DNA from: Norana najaformis
Lineage: Eukaryota > Annelida > Clitellata > Crassiclitellata > Hormogastridae
Length of the DNA: 64,000 bases
Assembly (NCBI GenBank): GCA_964023275.1
Contig: OZ029917.1
Span: 23,174,488-23,238,487 of the forward strand
Direction of reading: 5' to 3'
Below, piece by piece: positions 13,901-30,169 of the stretch. The notes under the pieces were generated by a model. It was not told the origin of the DNA. It was given only the letters and a program-made list of their open reading frames with translations, and searched no databases. Both the position numbers and the translations under genes were made by a program. How positions within the stretch are numbered: the first letter of the stretch is position 1; every line of letters begins with the position of its first letter.

Positions 13901-15324
13901 AACGACAATGATGATGACGATAACGACGATGATGACTATGATGATGACGAGAAAGGTGACGCTGACAAAAATGATGATGATGACGATGATCAGAGTCATG
14001 GTAATGGAATTAGCGAAGTTGAGTTGTAATGAATCTATTAAACAAACATGCCAATAATAGTTGACTAAATAGGCTGATTAGTTTAAATACAATTAATTAT
14101 GTGCGATAATTTAATTATAGGTCAAGTAACGGCACAAGCGATACCGCAGCTGAACGCTTCTACTTTCCTCTTCTATCAATATGCTAACGAGGGAACCAGC
14201 TTTAGACGAATGCATTTTAAGTTAAAATCACATCTCGGGGGTACGCCTACTTAGAATATTTAAGTAAACGCATATTCCGAAATAATGTACATGCATTTAA
14301 TGATGAACTTGACATTTAATGATGAATCTGGCAGATACTACAAGCAAGATAACGTGCAATATTGCCAAAGACTTTGATGAACCGCTCTGGAAAACAGAAG
14401 TGGAACTACGGAGGAAGACGAAATCCTACGTGTCAGCTCATAAGCCAGAGCAACCAATTCAGCTCGGAATCATTCCAGAGTGGAAGAAACAACTTTTGGA
14501 AAAGAATAAAATGAAAAGAAACTCAACTGAAAACCAACACGATCCGTTCAACACTAGATTAACGGTATCTAATAAACTTTACATGTTTCTAACAAATGTA
14601 ATCTATCTAATCTTAGAAGGTTACAGGTAATCCATCAGATTATGTCTACATGTATGTATGGTCATTCATGCAGCATTTTTAAAGCAGCTTTCGAAGGCTC
14701 TCCTCCCAAGCTTAATGTGATGGTAAAGATAGTAGCCTACTTCAGCACAGATTCAGGACTGCTCTTTATGAACGGGTCTAGACGTGGATGAAACGTTTCT
14801 CTGCAACTTTTCGTATGACCAGTCTATATTGTCATTCTATTCATTTCAGTCAACAGATCTGCCTATCTGAACTGATCCATCATGGGCCGCCTCTCAACCT
14901 CAAAGCACTGATCTTAACAAATGACTGCATTTTGTGCGTTATAGAAGACCCACTGTGTTTCTAACAGCATAGAAATCACACAGCTATAGGTATTCTAGCT
15001 ATCTGTATAATATAAATTTATCATAAAGATTACGCAGGAATGAACACGTAATAATTAGATGTTTATCATTTTGCTAAACTGACACACCTGGCTGGATAAA
15101 TTTGTTGACTGTTCAATGTCGATTTGCAGAAGCAAGAATCAAGCATCAACTTCACAGAACCACCTTGGAAGCTGGAATTCGATAAGATCAAGCGGCAAGT
15201 GGCACACCATAACAACCATCATGATTCTCATGCCTTTGAACGAGAGACTCCGGAATGGGTAAAGCTGGCGGAACAGCGAAGGAGAGCAAGGCCCATAACT
15301 GAAAATGATGATGATCATTATTGA
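1779..15324 (+). CDS. Ten-exon gene, unrecognised charged/Ser-rich protein with four Trp motifs; in-frame TAG in exon 8
   Basis: Model from splice sites and phase: exons 1779-2168, 3229-3259, 5169-5206, 9125-9253, 10415-10633, 11785-11896, 12921-13185, 13774-14000, 14335-14564, 15130-15324. Every junction has GT/AG ends and matching phase, and the exons sum to 1836 nt (612 codons). Exon 1 begins MIRLVAPQSFWNEDTW and turns strongly basic. Exon 7 holds an internal repeat, RSSGASKATE then RSSGASRATE. Exon 8 is an Asp/Asn tract. The last two exons hold four short motifs, EPLWKTEVELRRK, IPEWKKQLLEKNK, EPPWKLEFDKIKR and TPEWVKLAEQRRR. They resemble the W-x3-L-x2-RR segments of some actin-associated proteins (weak inference). 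In exon 8 a TAG at 13889-13891 would stop translation at codon 434. I do not recognise the family. The gene is probably real, but the small exons 2 and 3 are the least certain. Confidence 0.6.
2251..2262 (+). terminator. Poly(A) signal just inside intron 1 of the ten-exon gene
   Basis: AATAAA at 2254-2259, about 70 bases after a TAA (2181-2183) that is reached if the exon 1 donor at 2168/2169 is not used. Use of this signal would give a 134-aa protein ending SSKVDLK instead of the long product. The signal and the stop are seen in the sequence; use as an alternative end is inference. Confidence 0.45.
2284..2612. repeat. (CGAC/GACC)n tetranucleotide array
   Basis: About 330 bases of tetranucleotide repeat on a GACC unit, interrupted at intervals by GTCC and AGAC variants. 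It lies in intron 1 of the ten-exon gene, just after the internal poly(A) signal. The variants are interspersed rather than at the edges, which suggests expansion of mixed higher-order units. Confidence 0.95.
2615..2905 (-). mobile_element. 5'-truncated LINE 3' end, ATTACG-tail family, subtype 2
   Basis: On the plus strand it starts with two CGTAAT-type units, then 'aaatttctaaagcgctac' and 'ggcaccagcttattcac'. The copy at 44213-44400 is a close relative over about 190 bases, including the later block ggttgtccaaagatgccat. A plus-oriented member ends at 55897. Read on the minus strand this is the 3' end of a LINE with an ATTACG tail. Only non-coding 3' sequence remains here. Confidence 0.8.
3300..3500. 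repeat. (CATA)n microsatellite and perfect palindrome
   Basis: CATA/TACA tetranucleotide repeats run at about 3328-3400 and resume at 3477-3520. Between them, 3430-3455 is a 26-base perfect palindrome centred on TAGGCCTA. All of this is inside intron 2 of the ten-exon gene. Confidence 0.85.
3550..3704. mobile_element. Small DNA-transposon-like repeat ending ATCCGCCACTG
   Basis: Ends with AAATCCGCCACTG at 3704, the complement of the start CAGTGGCGGATT of a related copy at 10227. The internal part (gcttgcgtggggg, then ccaagaggggcg) aligns in the same direction with 10243-10345. It looks like one end of a non-autonomous DNA transposon (CAGTGGCG-type terminus). The left end and target duplication are not clear. 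Confidence 0.55.
3950..4125 (-). mobile_element. tRNA-derived SINE, copy 1
   Basis: Read on the minus strand it has a tRNA-like head: a degenerate A box near GTCTAGCGGTGAGTG and a degenerate B box in place of GGTTCAA at about 4060. A body containing TATAATGGAGTACACTGA follows. Two related copies lie at 12605-12765 and 63570-63765, also on the minus strand. The shared block tgacagtccagca(c/t)(a/g)ct near the A box identifies all three. Confidence 0.65.
4822..4998 (+). pseudogene. Coding-like fragment with one internal TGA, inside intron 2
   Basis: One plus-strand frame reads as credible protein for 58 codons (FGTKRSRLQGNEDFRYGD, then ARRDDFKQIFAERAQNKEQ) with a single TGA at 4891-4893. It lies about 170 bases upstream of exon 3 of the ten-exon gene and has no obvious donor before its stop at 4996-4998. 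It may be a decayed exon or a retrocopy piece. No family recognised. Confidence 0.3.
5990..6035. repeat. (TTAG)n short tandem repeat
   Basis: About ten near-perfect units of AGTT/TTAG in an intron of the ten-exon gene. The surrounding 5465-5830 is T-rich with CTGTC/TGCCTGTCAGTTAG repeats (four loose units at 5715-5840). No gene seen there. Confidence 0.85.
6588..6790 (-). mobile_element. 5'-truncated LINE, (TTGTA)n-tail family
   Basis: On the plus strand it begins with about seven ATACA units, then 'tatttataacgcgcctta'. It matches the 3' part of the larger copy at 17740-18590 nearly base for base to about 6770 (both contain 'tctattgaagagcatcttcg'). Only the 3'UTR and the last few codons of ORF2 survive. 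Confidence 0.8.
6856..7477 (-). mobile_element. LINE ORF2 C-terminal fragment, ATTACG-tail family, subtype 3
   Basis: The minus-strand ORF of 188 codons (6911-7477) carries the conserved end of CR1/L2-like ORF2 proteins: QSVLNAAGRLIGG, KLHWLPIRERIQFKIL, SAPIYLRELC, RRSFAVVGPASWNSLPDDLR, KRLKTVLF. The 3'UTR then runs into 'cataatcgtaatcgtaatc' on the plus strand, the ATTACG tail seen in the other copies. The reverse transcriptase core and endonuclease are gone, as expected for a 5'-truncated insertion. It lies in an intron of the ten-exon gene. Confidence 0.85.
7585..7675. repeat. 10-bp minisatellite (TTAATTATTG)n
   Basis: Seven exact copies at 7591-7660 with degenerate half units on both sides. 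AT-rich and intronic. Confidence 0.95.
7869..7901. repeat. (TA)n microsatellite
   Basis: About 16 TA units. Just after it, 7925-7962 repeats a segment also found at 6822-6855 (aggcgaacttagcaac, then aaacctgtca). 7736-7776 likewise repeats 7368-7412. These are local duplications around the LINE copy. Confidence 0.9.
8388..8560 (+). mobile_element. tRNA-like SINE, second family
   Basis: The head contains tcggttagagcgctcagctt (A-box-like, as in many tRNAs) followed after about 25 bases by ggattcgagcc (B-box-like). The body contains 'gagtaagtccttaactggc', and a related body block (gagcaagtccttaactc) occurs at 63018. Spacing and motifs fit a tRNA-derived SINE. The acceptor stem does not pair well enough for a functional tRNA gene. 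Confidence 0.6.
9269..9342. repeat. 37-bp direct tandem duplication
   Basis: Two adjacent copies, 9269-9305 and 9306-9342, starting ataagcctaggt and ending ggctgccactct, with one mismatch. It lies 16 bases downstream of the exon 4 donor of the ten-exon gene. Confidence 0.95.
10227..10380. mobile_element. Small DNA-transposon-like repeat starting CAGTGGCGGATT
   Basis: Begins with CAGTGGCGGATT and aligns internally with 3552-3665 in the same direction. The right terminus is not visible before exon 5 of the ten-exon gene at 10415. Either it is truncated or its end has decayed. Confidence 0.5.
11964..12330 (-). mobile_element. 5'-truncated LINE 3' end, ATTACG-tail family, subtype 1
   Basis: On the plus strand it starts with three CGTAAT units, then cgagatttctaaagcgccc, aaagccgcgccgcggggac and ttggttccagg-type sequence. 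Subtype 1 copies are also at 37776, 42129, 50324 and 61656. Minus-strand sense gives the 3' end of ORF2 plus 3'UTR. The plus-strand ORF at 12110-12322 is antisense noise over this element. Confidence 0.8.
12605..12765 (-). mobile_element. tRNA-derived SINE, copy 2
   Basis: Same family as 3950-4125 and 63570-63765: gatagtgtacggttagtgta at one side and ggcagtccagcacacta at the A-box side, minus-strand sense. It lies upstream of exon 7 (12921) and accounts for the spurious start of a 209-codon ORF there. Confidence 0.65.
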
Positions 15325-15481
15325 TTCAAGAATCCTGACCGTCAGTGAATACAAAAGCAGATTCACTCAGCCAAGCAAACCTATACGGGCCTAATGTTAA
15401 AATGCTTTAGGACCTAAGTGTAGCTCAGTCTAAAGTAGGCTGTTTGGCGAATTCACATTTTATAATATTATTTATGTATAT

Positions 15482-15897
15482 TGTTATGTGCTAGCCCTAA
15501 GAAAAGGAAATAAACTCGCTTGGGTTGAGATAAAATGTATATTTACACTTGCAAGAAGTTATAGCACATAAACAAAATACCTGACATCAGACAGAACGTC
15601 GACGGCTGTTTTGAAGCCAAAAGTCGAAGTCTTCACATCAGCGAACAACTTGAACACAAAAACCTCTCAGGTTCCTCCAACAGACGGAGGACCTTTACAT
15701 CAGCTCGTAAAACGGAGTCTTGGCGACTAACAGGAAACAGAGCCACGTAGGACTCAGCCTATCTTAACTAGCCAAGCTCAGTCAACTGAAAGAAACTTCC
15801 CCTTTTATAAGGATTCTGGGGTTACGCCCCCCAAAGAGACGGCTCATCCTTCAGTCACTCCTTACATCCGGGTCTTCCATGTGGGCCGACTCTAACA
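15482..15897 (-). mobile_element. Solo LTR
   Basis: 416 bases bounded by TGTTATG and CTCTAACA on the plus strand, so the minus-strand element runs from TGTTAGAG to CATAACA, the usual TG..CA ends. ATAT flanks both sides (15478-15481 and 15898-15901), a possible 4-base target duplication. On the minus strand there is a TATA box (CTTATAAAAGG, near 15805-15817), then about 300 bases downstream a T-rich end region. No internal coding sequence remains, so this is a recombined solo LTR. The family (Ty3/gypsy or BEL) cannot be told. It sits 158 bases behind the stop of the ten-exon gene. Confidence 0.7.
15509..15514 (+). terminator. Candidate poly(A) signal of the ten-exon gene, inside the solo LTR
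   Basis: AATAAA on the plus strand, about 185 bases downstream of the stop at 15324. It belongs to the antisense strand of the LTR, so the gene may have borrowed its 3' end signal from the insertion. I saw no other AATAAA between 15324 and 15482. Confidence 0.45.
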
Positions 15898-16080
15898 ATA
15901 TAAAAGCATAAATTCGTATTTAAAAATGTTAATTATTAACGAGGCTATTGGTATAGACCTACTCTAGTCGCAATAACAAAATAAAAATTCTGGACCAGTA
16001 TTACTGTACCTAATTAAATTTACATGATATACGCCTTATAGCCTAGTCCAAAAGAATAGCACAGGCGTATATGTATCCTT

Positions 16081-16083
<3 letters not shown>

Positions 16084-16173
<90 letters not shown>
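16084..16173. repeat. (TA)n microsatellite
   Basis: About 45 uninterrupted TA units in the intergenic space before tektin-1. The following 16174-17740 holds no gene I can support. A 101-codon ORF at 16371-16676 lacks recognisable motifs. Confidence 0.95.
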
Positions 16174-16175
<2 letters not shown>

Positions 16176-17739
16176 TTATATTGAGCGAAGATTCCGTACT
16201 ATGCTACCGTTTAAATTGTTGCAGTTCACTTATCGCTATTCATTTTCTGGTCTTCCGGCATATTGGCACAGCAAGCTGTATAGCAGTATGGCGACTATCA
16301 ATAAAATATTTGCATGGTAGCACATACTTATTTTCCGCTTTAAGACAACTGGTCTAGTAGAACATGTCTAATGTACACCTCAAAATTGACCTCAAATTGT
16401 AAATTAAGGTATACCAATCTTTTTGTCACTAAACACAGTAGAACAAAAATAAAAAATAAAAAAAATAAAGTACGAGATTTCGATGATGGCAAGAGGTCTA
16501 CTGCAACACGAAAGAGCACATACAGTCTGTTGAATGAACATGATAAAAACCAATATCGTCATTTAAACATCTTATTCTCAATAAATGACCTTTATGGAAG
16601 AAGCCGCATTCTCATGGAAAACAAGCTAGCTGTAATGCTTGAATCACAGCATGAATTCAACAGTAGTGCAGCCTAGATTTAACGACGATCGACATAGTTT
16701 ATACAAAGCAGAGGAAACGGGGTTTTGACCCTCTGTAAATCCGGAATCCGCGAACCGATTGAGTTCAGATTTGATTGTCGTGATTACATCTGGGGTCCTC
16801 ACCCAACGCATATAGGCTATATTAAATAATATATATTAAATAATATATATTAAATAATATATATTATATCCGCTCTGATTATAAACCAAATGTAGCCTAC
16901 TCGGAGTGGATCTGGATCACATACCCCTAACTTCCCCCCTAGACCGGTCGGACAATTAAAACCATTCGTCCAGTCAGTGAGGTAATCAATGAATGTCATC
17001 TGCCTTAGCCCTTACCCGTTGAACAGGCGCCTGTTCCTGCCCCATGTGCTGCCGATCATTCGTTTGATCTTACAGCCCCAAAGGCACAAATCCTGTAGCC
17101 CTACGTCCGCGCCTAGCGCAAAAAAGTAACAAGTAAAAGTACTTCCATTGTTTAATACTTCGTTAAAAGTAAAAGTAGGCTGCTATAACTTTAACTTAAG
17201 TACAGTAACGCGTTATTTATAATTCGTTACTGATCAGTGTTGATAGTGTTGGTGGCGGTGGATGCTCATGTAGATAAGCCCGTAGATAATCGCGTGTTGC
17301 TAATTGTGGCTAAGTTTTTGGGCCTCTTATAAAGCCAGAACTCTTTCAGTTTTAAAACAACTTCTTCCAGTAAAACAGTTCGAAGCAAATACTTAATGTA
17401 CATGTATGTTGCGAAATATATGTAATTAGAAGCTTTAAGCTGAATATCAATCATTATAAGGATTCTGGTTTGAGCATAACAATATTATGAATCTGGGTCG
17501 TCTGACGTCAGCAAGTAGGCCTATGCAGACATTTAGAGCAAACTCTACGTATTCGCCTCGCTATTCTACAAAATCATCTTTATCGCCACTTTACCCTTAC
17601 CGCTATTTGCAAGAATGGCTGCAGTATGCCCCTATGATTTTATAATTTTCTCCAGTTTTCGCAATGTTCTGATGAGATCTATGACGGTTATTCAAAAATA
17701 CAAAATGTAAGCAAATTCTAGCCAAGCCCTCTTCTGAAA

Positions 17740-18590
17740 GTACAATACAACTATACAATACAACTTATATTTATAACGCGCCTTAATAAAACAATATCTT
17801 ACTCAAAGGACGCGTTACAACATAATAATTAGTTATAGTACTGGGAGAATAAATGAGTCTTAAGTTTTAATTTAAAAGTATCTATTGAAGAGCATCTTCG
17901 GATAAATTCAGGTAGAGAGTTCCATTCAGCTGGACCAGCTACTTCAAACATTCTTTTACCATACTGTAGGTTTACTCTTCTGACTTCGAAGTCCCCTTTT
18001 GAAGCCGAAAGCAATCTTCTTCTGGACTCAGTGGAAGTACAAGGTTTAACTAGAGAGGACAGGTAGGATTGGGGAGAGCCTGGCATAATTTTGAACATAA
18101 ATAGACAGATTTTGAAAGATATGCGGGTCTGAATGGGTAACCAGTGAAGTTGTTGTAAAGAGTGAGTAACGTGATCTCGAGGGCCAAGACTTTTAACTAG
18201 GCGAGCTGAGGCATGATTAATAGCTCTAGGTAAGCGGTGAGAGGGTAGATTTAGGTAAGGCATAAAGCACTGAATTGCAATAATCAATTCTGGATAGTTT
18301 AAGTGAGTGAACCAGGACATGAAGGCAATGCTCATTAAGACAGCGTTTAATTTGATGTATCCGTCGTAGGTGGAAAAAACAGGCTCTAGATATAGAGCTA
18401 ATATATGATGAGACATGGAGAGTTTGCTATCCAGAAAGACACCAATGTCACGAACTACATTCGAAGGTAGTATGGAACAGGAGTCATCTATTTTCAGAAA
18501 GAGAGTGCAAATCCAGATGTGACCGGAACGACGATCGAACCAAATCAATTCCGTCTTACTTGTGTTTAAAGCCTCCTCTGTCTTGATTTT
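17740..18590 (-). mobile_element. LINE ORF2 C-terminal half, (TTGTA)n-tail family
   Basis: The minus-strand ORF of 239 codons begins KTELIWFDRRSG and continues VVRDIGVFLDSKLSM (end of the reverse transcriptase domain), LQQLHWLPIQTRISFKI, then FEVAGPAEWNSLPEFIR and KLKTHLF. These are standard C-terminal signatures of CR1/L2-type LINEs. One segment (about 18300-18440) reads poorly, so the copy is decayed. The 3'UTR contains ttataacgcgccttaat and ends in TTGTA-type repeats on the minus strand. Confidence 0.88.
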
Positions 18591-19952
18591 AGAAGAGTTT
18601 ACGTCCTCTTTTGGAATAAGAAGACCCCAGTAACGCTCACAATGTCAATGTCTACCTATATTATAAGATTCATCTTCTGGAAACGTTAGATCTCAACAAC
18701 ATCGCCTATGATTCGTAAAGGCCATGAATAGCGCTACATATTTGTTTGAGACTGCTTGTCCAGCTAGCGTCATATCCGCTATTTGCGTTAGCAACTGTTG
18801 CTACGGTAATATGTTAAACCGAAGAAGACGAAGTGTAAACACAATTCCATCGTGATAAATTCGTCTGGAAACATCAATCTTTAGCTGGAAGTATGTATGC
18901 CGATTTTGAATTTTTGCTGTAATTTAACGACATTCCTTCTTATGCACTCAGGAATTAGCGTGCTTGGTGAACGTGTGCAATTTAGATGAAGACTGACACC
19001 AGTGTTTATGAGAATTTATAGCGCCTTCTAAGTCAATCTGTTTGAACCGTTGATCAGAAATTTACTGTCGACAAATTTCGAGTTACTTGCATCCGCTTTA
19101 CATTTATGACATTGTTTTACAATGTCACAAATACCTCATTAATAATGATAACTATAATGACGATGACGGCAGTGATTTTGGGTAGGCATGTTGCTACCTA
19201 ACAAAAACTGCCTACAGAATTTGTACAGAATAATAACGTGAAAGTCAATAAAGGGAAAAATTATAATGACTAAAGAGAAAAAGTTGTAAAAAGTGAAAGT
19301 GGAAAAAAAGACATGCAAAATAAGAAATCAAGGAAAAAGAGAGCAAGAAGTCAAGCAAATTGGGGGAAAGATCCTGAGAAAATAGACAAAGGTGAAATAT
19401 TCAACAAAAATTTGTGAGATGTAAAAGTAGTTTTGGTTCCTCACACTTTTGTTGTCAAAACTTCTCTGCCATACAGTACCTCAACCATGGTAATGTTGGG
19501 TCCCCATTCCTTTGTGAAGTTCAGGATCTGGCAATGTAAGGTGATGTGATGCATATTAATCTGTGAGACAAATTTATAGTATATGGTTTTATGGGTGCCA
19601 GAATTTTAAAGTCATGTAGGAAACTCTGTTTAAAAGAGAGGGGTAGATATATTTGATATTGAAAATTGTGATTTGTTATGCTTCTTCTCTGTTGGAGACT
19701 AAAGTATGGTGAGTCAGTTGCTTAAACTGTTGTTGCTTTTCCTGCAACTTGCTGGTTGACTGTGACACGAGTGACATGAGCCCCATCTAGTACCTTCCTG
19801 TCATAAGTGACAACATGGGGTGTCCATTATATTTACTAATAAAGCCAGTATTTATAATATCAGTCTGAGAAATTATTTTATTACAATTCAACTCCTCATC
19901 TACCTGGAATATTCATAAAAAGTATCCATTTGATGTATTTCCACTATTTCAG
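18591..19952. other. Intergenic region upstream of tektin-1
   Basis: No convincing ORF. A good 3' splice site (ccactatttcag, ending 19952) precedes the tektin start codon by nine bases, so the gene has at least one upstream non-coding exon, which I could not locate. Confidence 0.5.
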
Positions 19953-19961
19953 CTGCACAAA

Positions 19962-23782
<3,821 letters not shown>

Positions 23783-24295
23783 GAAAGCAAAGAGCTGGTT
23801 GATTGTAGCCACAATCTTAGTCTGACTAAGGAGTTCCTTAAAACTTAGGTTTTGGCCGTCTAGAATCATTCATGTGAGCACTGTAAACTGAATTTTCAAT
23901 GTAGGAAGTTAAAAACAACACACATTAGCTGATAAGGCAAGTCTAGTATTCAATCGTGTATGATTTTCATGCTGTGAAATTATATTTAATTCTGCATATA
24001 TTGAAAGAAGTACTTAGCAATTAGTTCATGTCACAAAAGCTCAACATTAAAGTTTTCTATACATATATATAATTATACATACTGTAATTTTTTGGCATTA
24101 TTAAAAATTAGCAACATTATTTACTTTTTTACTATTCACACTACGAAATCATGTTATGTATTATAAATTATGGAAATGCATTATAATTTCTCCCAACTGG
24201 TGGAAAATTACATCATAACCTCCAAACTAAAGCAAAAATTGAAGCCAGTTTTCAATACTGTATATAAAGTGATGTTTAGAATAATTCACTTGTGG

Positions 24296-24301
24296 AATAA
24301 A
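24296..24301 (+). terminator. Poly(A) signal of tektin-1
   Basis: AATAAA about 515 bases after the stop codon. The 3'UTR between them is AT-rich with no other feature. Confidence 0.7.
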
Positions 24302-24449
24302 TAATGCAACATTGTTTTTCATGTGGTATTGTGGCTAAGTGTCAAATGTCTACTGTGTAGTCGCACGTCTTTCAGATTGGTCCAAAAAGCACTGCATAAA
24401 CACTCAGATATGTACACGATAGTATAGTAAAACTCCAATGTCCCACAGT

Positions 24450-24560
24450 GTATTAAAGGGGAGGCGCTCATTTCCTCTCATCAGCCCTTGAGCAGGCAGT
24501 GGATGAATCCCATGGTCCTGGAGATGGGACCAGCAGATGAATGCATAGTTAGACTTGCCA
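24450..24560. repeat. Dispersed repeat related to 37130-37235
   Basis: 'ctcatttcctctcatcagcc' followed by cttgagcaggcagtgga and gaatcccatggtcctgga has a close match at 37143-37205 in the same direction. The element type is unknown; it is too short and diverged to define ends. Confidence 0.5.
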
Positions 24561-24639
24561 CATACTTCCGATGGCAAATTCACCTCAACATTCCCAGGAT
24601 TGTGTGAAAATTTATATGCTAGCGATGGCACATTTGCGT

Positions 24640-26492
24640 ATTGAGCTGAAATTTGGGGTTCTTAGCTTCATAACTGGTAATGCTACTGCCCCAAACCCCA
24701 TTATTACTTCAGCTCCCTACCTTAACACCCTTCATCCAACCTCAGACTTTATTGTATATTGTAACATTATCGCTATAGAAAGGATCACAAACACAGTATG
24801 GGCAATTTTTCTTTCAGCCAGCAACGAACAAGGCAGTCCAAGGCCATAAAGTGTATTATGGATATAAACTGCTTACGCAACCAACGTAGGAGCTTTAAAG
24901 CAGAACTTGTTCAGCATAACTGAAACTGCATGTTGCAGATATGCGCAGGCTAGTATAGGCCAATGGTTGTAGTAGTTAGTATGCAACCAGAGCTTTTAAG
25001 AGGAGTTGAGGCTTAATTAAATGTCTAATTATGAGCACGAAGTGCAGTGGTTCCAGTTAATTAACACAGTGAATTGAACGACAGCCCAACATCGTTGTGT
25101 ACTGTCGCCACCTAGCGAGTGTCAGCAAAAAACCATGCAATAGTTAACGAGAGTGAGCACACTTGTCCTATTCACTATGTAATTAACAGTTGAAAAGTTC
25201 TTAACTGCTTAAAACCATGTTAAGTTATGTGAGGGGTCGTGGTACATTGTCGCCACCATTAAATATTTCACTCGCACAGTTTACGCTATAGTTTCCTCAG
25301 CAAAAACCTAAGTCGCGGGAATGGTTTAATTCATATTTATATAGCGCATTTCACGACCAATTTCTCTCGCGCCCAAAACGCCTCTGCATAGAACACTGAT
25401 GAAACAATATTACAGCTTACTGAGCCCCAAGCCGAGTCGCTGAGTCCGAACAGTTGCCATAGTCACCAAAGTTTTACACATTTTAGGCATTAATCTGAGA
25501 GTTCTGAGGATACGGAAATTTTGCAGCTCAACTGTTTCGTATAAGAGATGACATTCCCGCATTTACGATACATAAGCTGCATTGATAGTAGTCAATATAT
25601 CTAGTTGACTGCTAGTAAAATGGGCCATATGTGTGATAGCGTTGGTCAGAACAAATAGTTCCAAAAGAACATCTAGCAATAAAGGCGTCACCTGTTTCGT
25701 GCATGAACTAGAGCTGAGTCGGTATCGATTTGTTAAAAGTCGGTATTGCTTTTTGATTTTCCTCGATATTTTTTCAACGCCGGTTCAGTTTCAGTTATTC
25801 TGAATATCGCAATATCGGTATTGGCTTTTAATGTGTTCTTTATGCCTTAAGTTGTTTGTCCGGCTTGGCTGTTGTTGTGTTGGCCGAAGCTACCCTCGCA
25901 ACTGTAGGCTGACAGTGTGCAATATTGTTTTACTGTAACAAAATTGCACTTTAAAAATAGGCCCAGACTTATATTTTATAAGTTCAACTACATGTGTGAT
26001 CAGATCTTAAATGTCTCTCTTTATGTAGGTCTACATTGTGCTAAAAAGGATTCATAGCAACTTACTTTAAGTGTCATCTTTAATACCTATTACAGGTAAT
26101 ATGGATGTCGAACTCTTTCTCTTACAAACCACAGTAGGCCTACACGTATGCTGTTGCTCAACACGAAATAGTATCAACCCAGATCAGTGCCAGACAAGGA
26201 GTGTTCAAATAACTGCACGGCTAATGGGCAGTATGTTCTGTGCAGGTGTTCGATGGCGGGAAAATTCTAAATTGCTTGTCGTTCATTCGTCCTTAGCCAT
26301 TCGAGCGTCGACCAGCGAAGGGTTGTTGCCAGTACGTCCGTTTTCATTCCAAATAACGGGCGAAGAGCGAAGCAGTTTTATTGTACTGTTTTTGAAGCTT
26401 CGACGTTTTGGCTAACATTCGAAGTCTGCCCAGTGTTCGATAACTAAAACTGAAACCAAAAAACGAGAAAATTCTGATACGAACAGCGAGAA
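24640..26492. other. Intergenic region, no supported gene
   Basis: Contains a TTTATATAGCGCATTTC block at about 25335, of the kind found at retroelement 3' ends. There is also an AATATCG/CGGTATTG-rich stretch at 25715-25830. The ORFs at 24571 and 26071 have no recognisable motif. Confidence 0.5.
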
Positions 26493-28997
<2,505 letters not shown>

Positions 28998-30090
28998 CAG
29001 GAAGGTCGACGGCCACAGAAACTTTTACAAATAGTTTTCTTATGAAGGTTTCAGCAAAGTTGGATAATTTTAGCGACACGTGTATGCTGCTTGTCAGGGT
29101 CGTAAAATCACTAAATATATCGACCTTTTTCTGAAAGCTTTGAATTTCATCAAGATCGAATGAGCCGATGTCGAATCGTACAGTAAAGCTATTGCACATC
29201 TTGGATGGAAAATTCTTCCCTGCGGTTGCACTGTAATTCAGTGCAAATGTATCGATCGAATGCTTGCGAGATTCAGATGAAGCGCTAGAACAGTTTTATC
29301 TATGAGTAAGAGCATTCGTATTTTAAAAATAGTAGTGTACATGTTCACAGTGTAACAAGTTAATAAGACGAAAAGTGAGGGAAAATAACGGTATGGACCT
29401 AGAATTTGATAAGTTGAGGAGTAGCCTACATTTTATGTTGATGGCAAACCGCAGTTCAAATGCGAGTTGCAATGCTATGTTTAATTAAGAGGAGTTTGAA
29501 CAAAAGGGATGTTAGAAAGAAAAATATGTTGGTCACTCCATGCGGTATTTTAACAGCGGTATGGTCGATGGTCGAGGATACTGCTTGACCTTTTCATGGT
29601 TGAAGTATTAAATGGCTGTTGTTTTACGTGGATATGCAACACTTGTGTGCGCATATTACAATTTTAGAATTGGAAGAAAGTTGAGGCATAGAATCACGCT
29701 GGTTCTGGCCTATGCGTTTACACAAGATGCGTTTAACCGTGAATTTGACTGGATTTGAAGTGAATTTTAATGGGATTCGAAATGAATTTTAATGGGATTT
29801 GAAGATTATCAGCTCTTTTCTTGTTCATGAGACTGCTCAGATGAAAGCATTACTTAGAGGCAATTACTAAATACGGTTACACGTTACGTGCACAGTTTAC
29901 AAGTTCCTTTTGGTCTTTTAGAATAAAAAAGTAAACCATATGGTAAAGGTTTCTTGTGTTATGGCGTATGCATCGTTATTCATACCGAATAACAATTGCA
30001 AACTGTTGGAATACTGCAACCAATTGCACTTATATATATATACACATATATATGTGTATATATATATCATCAGATATTCGTTGATTCGGT
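28998..30090. other. Intergenic region, no supported gene
   Basis: 3'UTR of the toroid-like gene and AT-rich spacer. A 40-base TA-rich palindromic stretch lies at 30031-30068. No clear AATAAA was found close to 28997. Confidence 0.45.
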
Positions 30091-30169
30091 TAGAAAATGA
30101 TAGGAAACTACTATAGGATGGCCCTGTATTCAGGATCACCGTTTATATCGAAACACTTTAGCAACCCTG

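Noticed and set aside
13704-14057. Met/Thr-rich ORF and its Ile/Val-rich antisense
   Set aside because: Shifted frames of the acidic GAT/GAC repeat exon.
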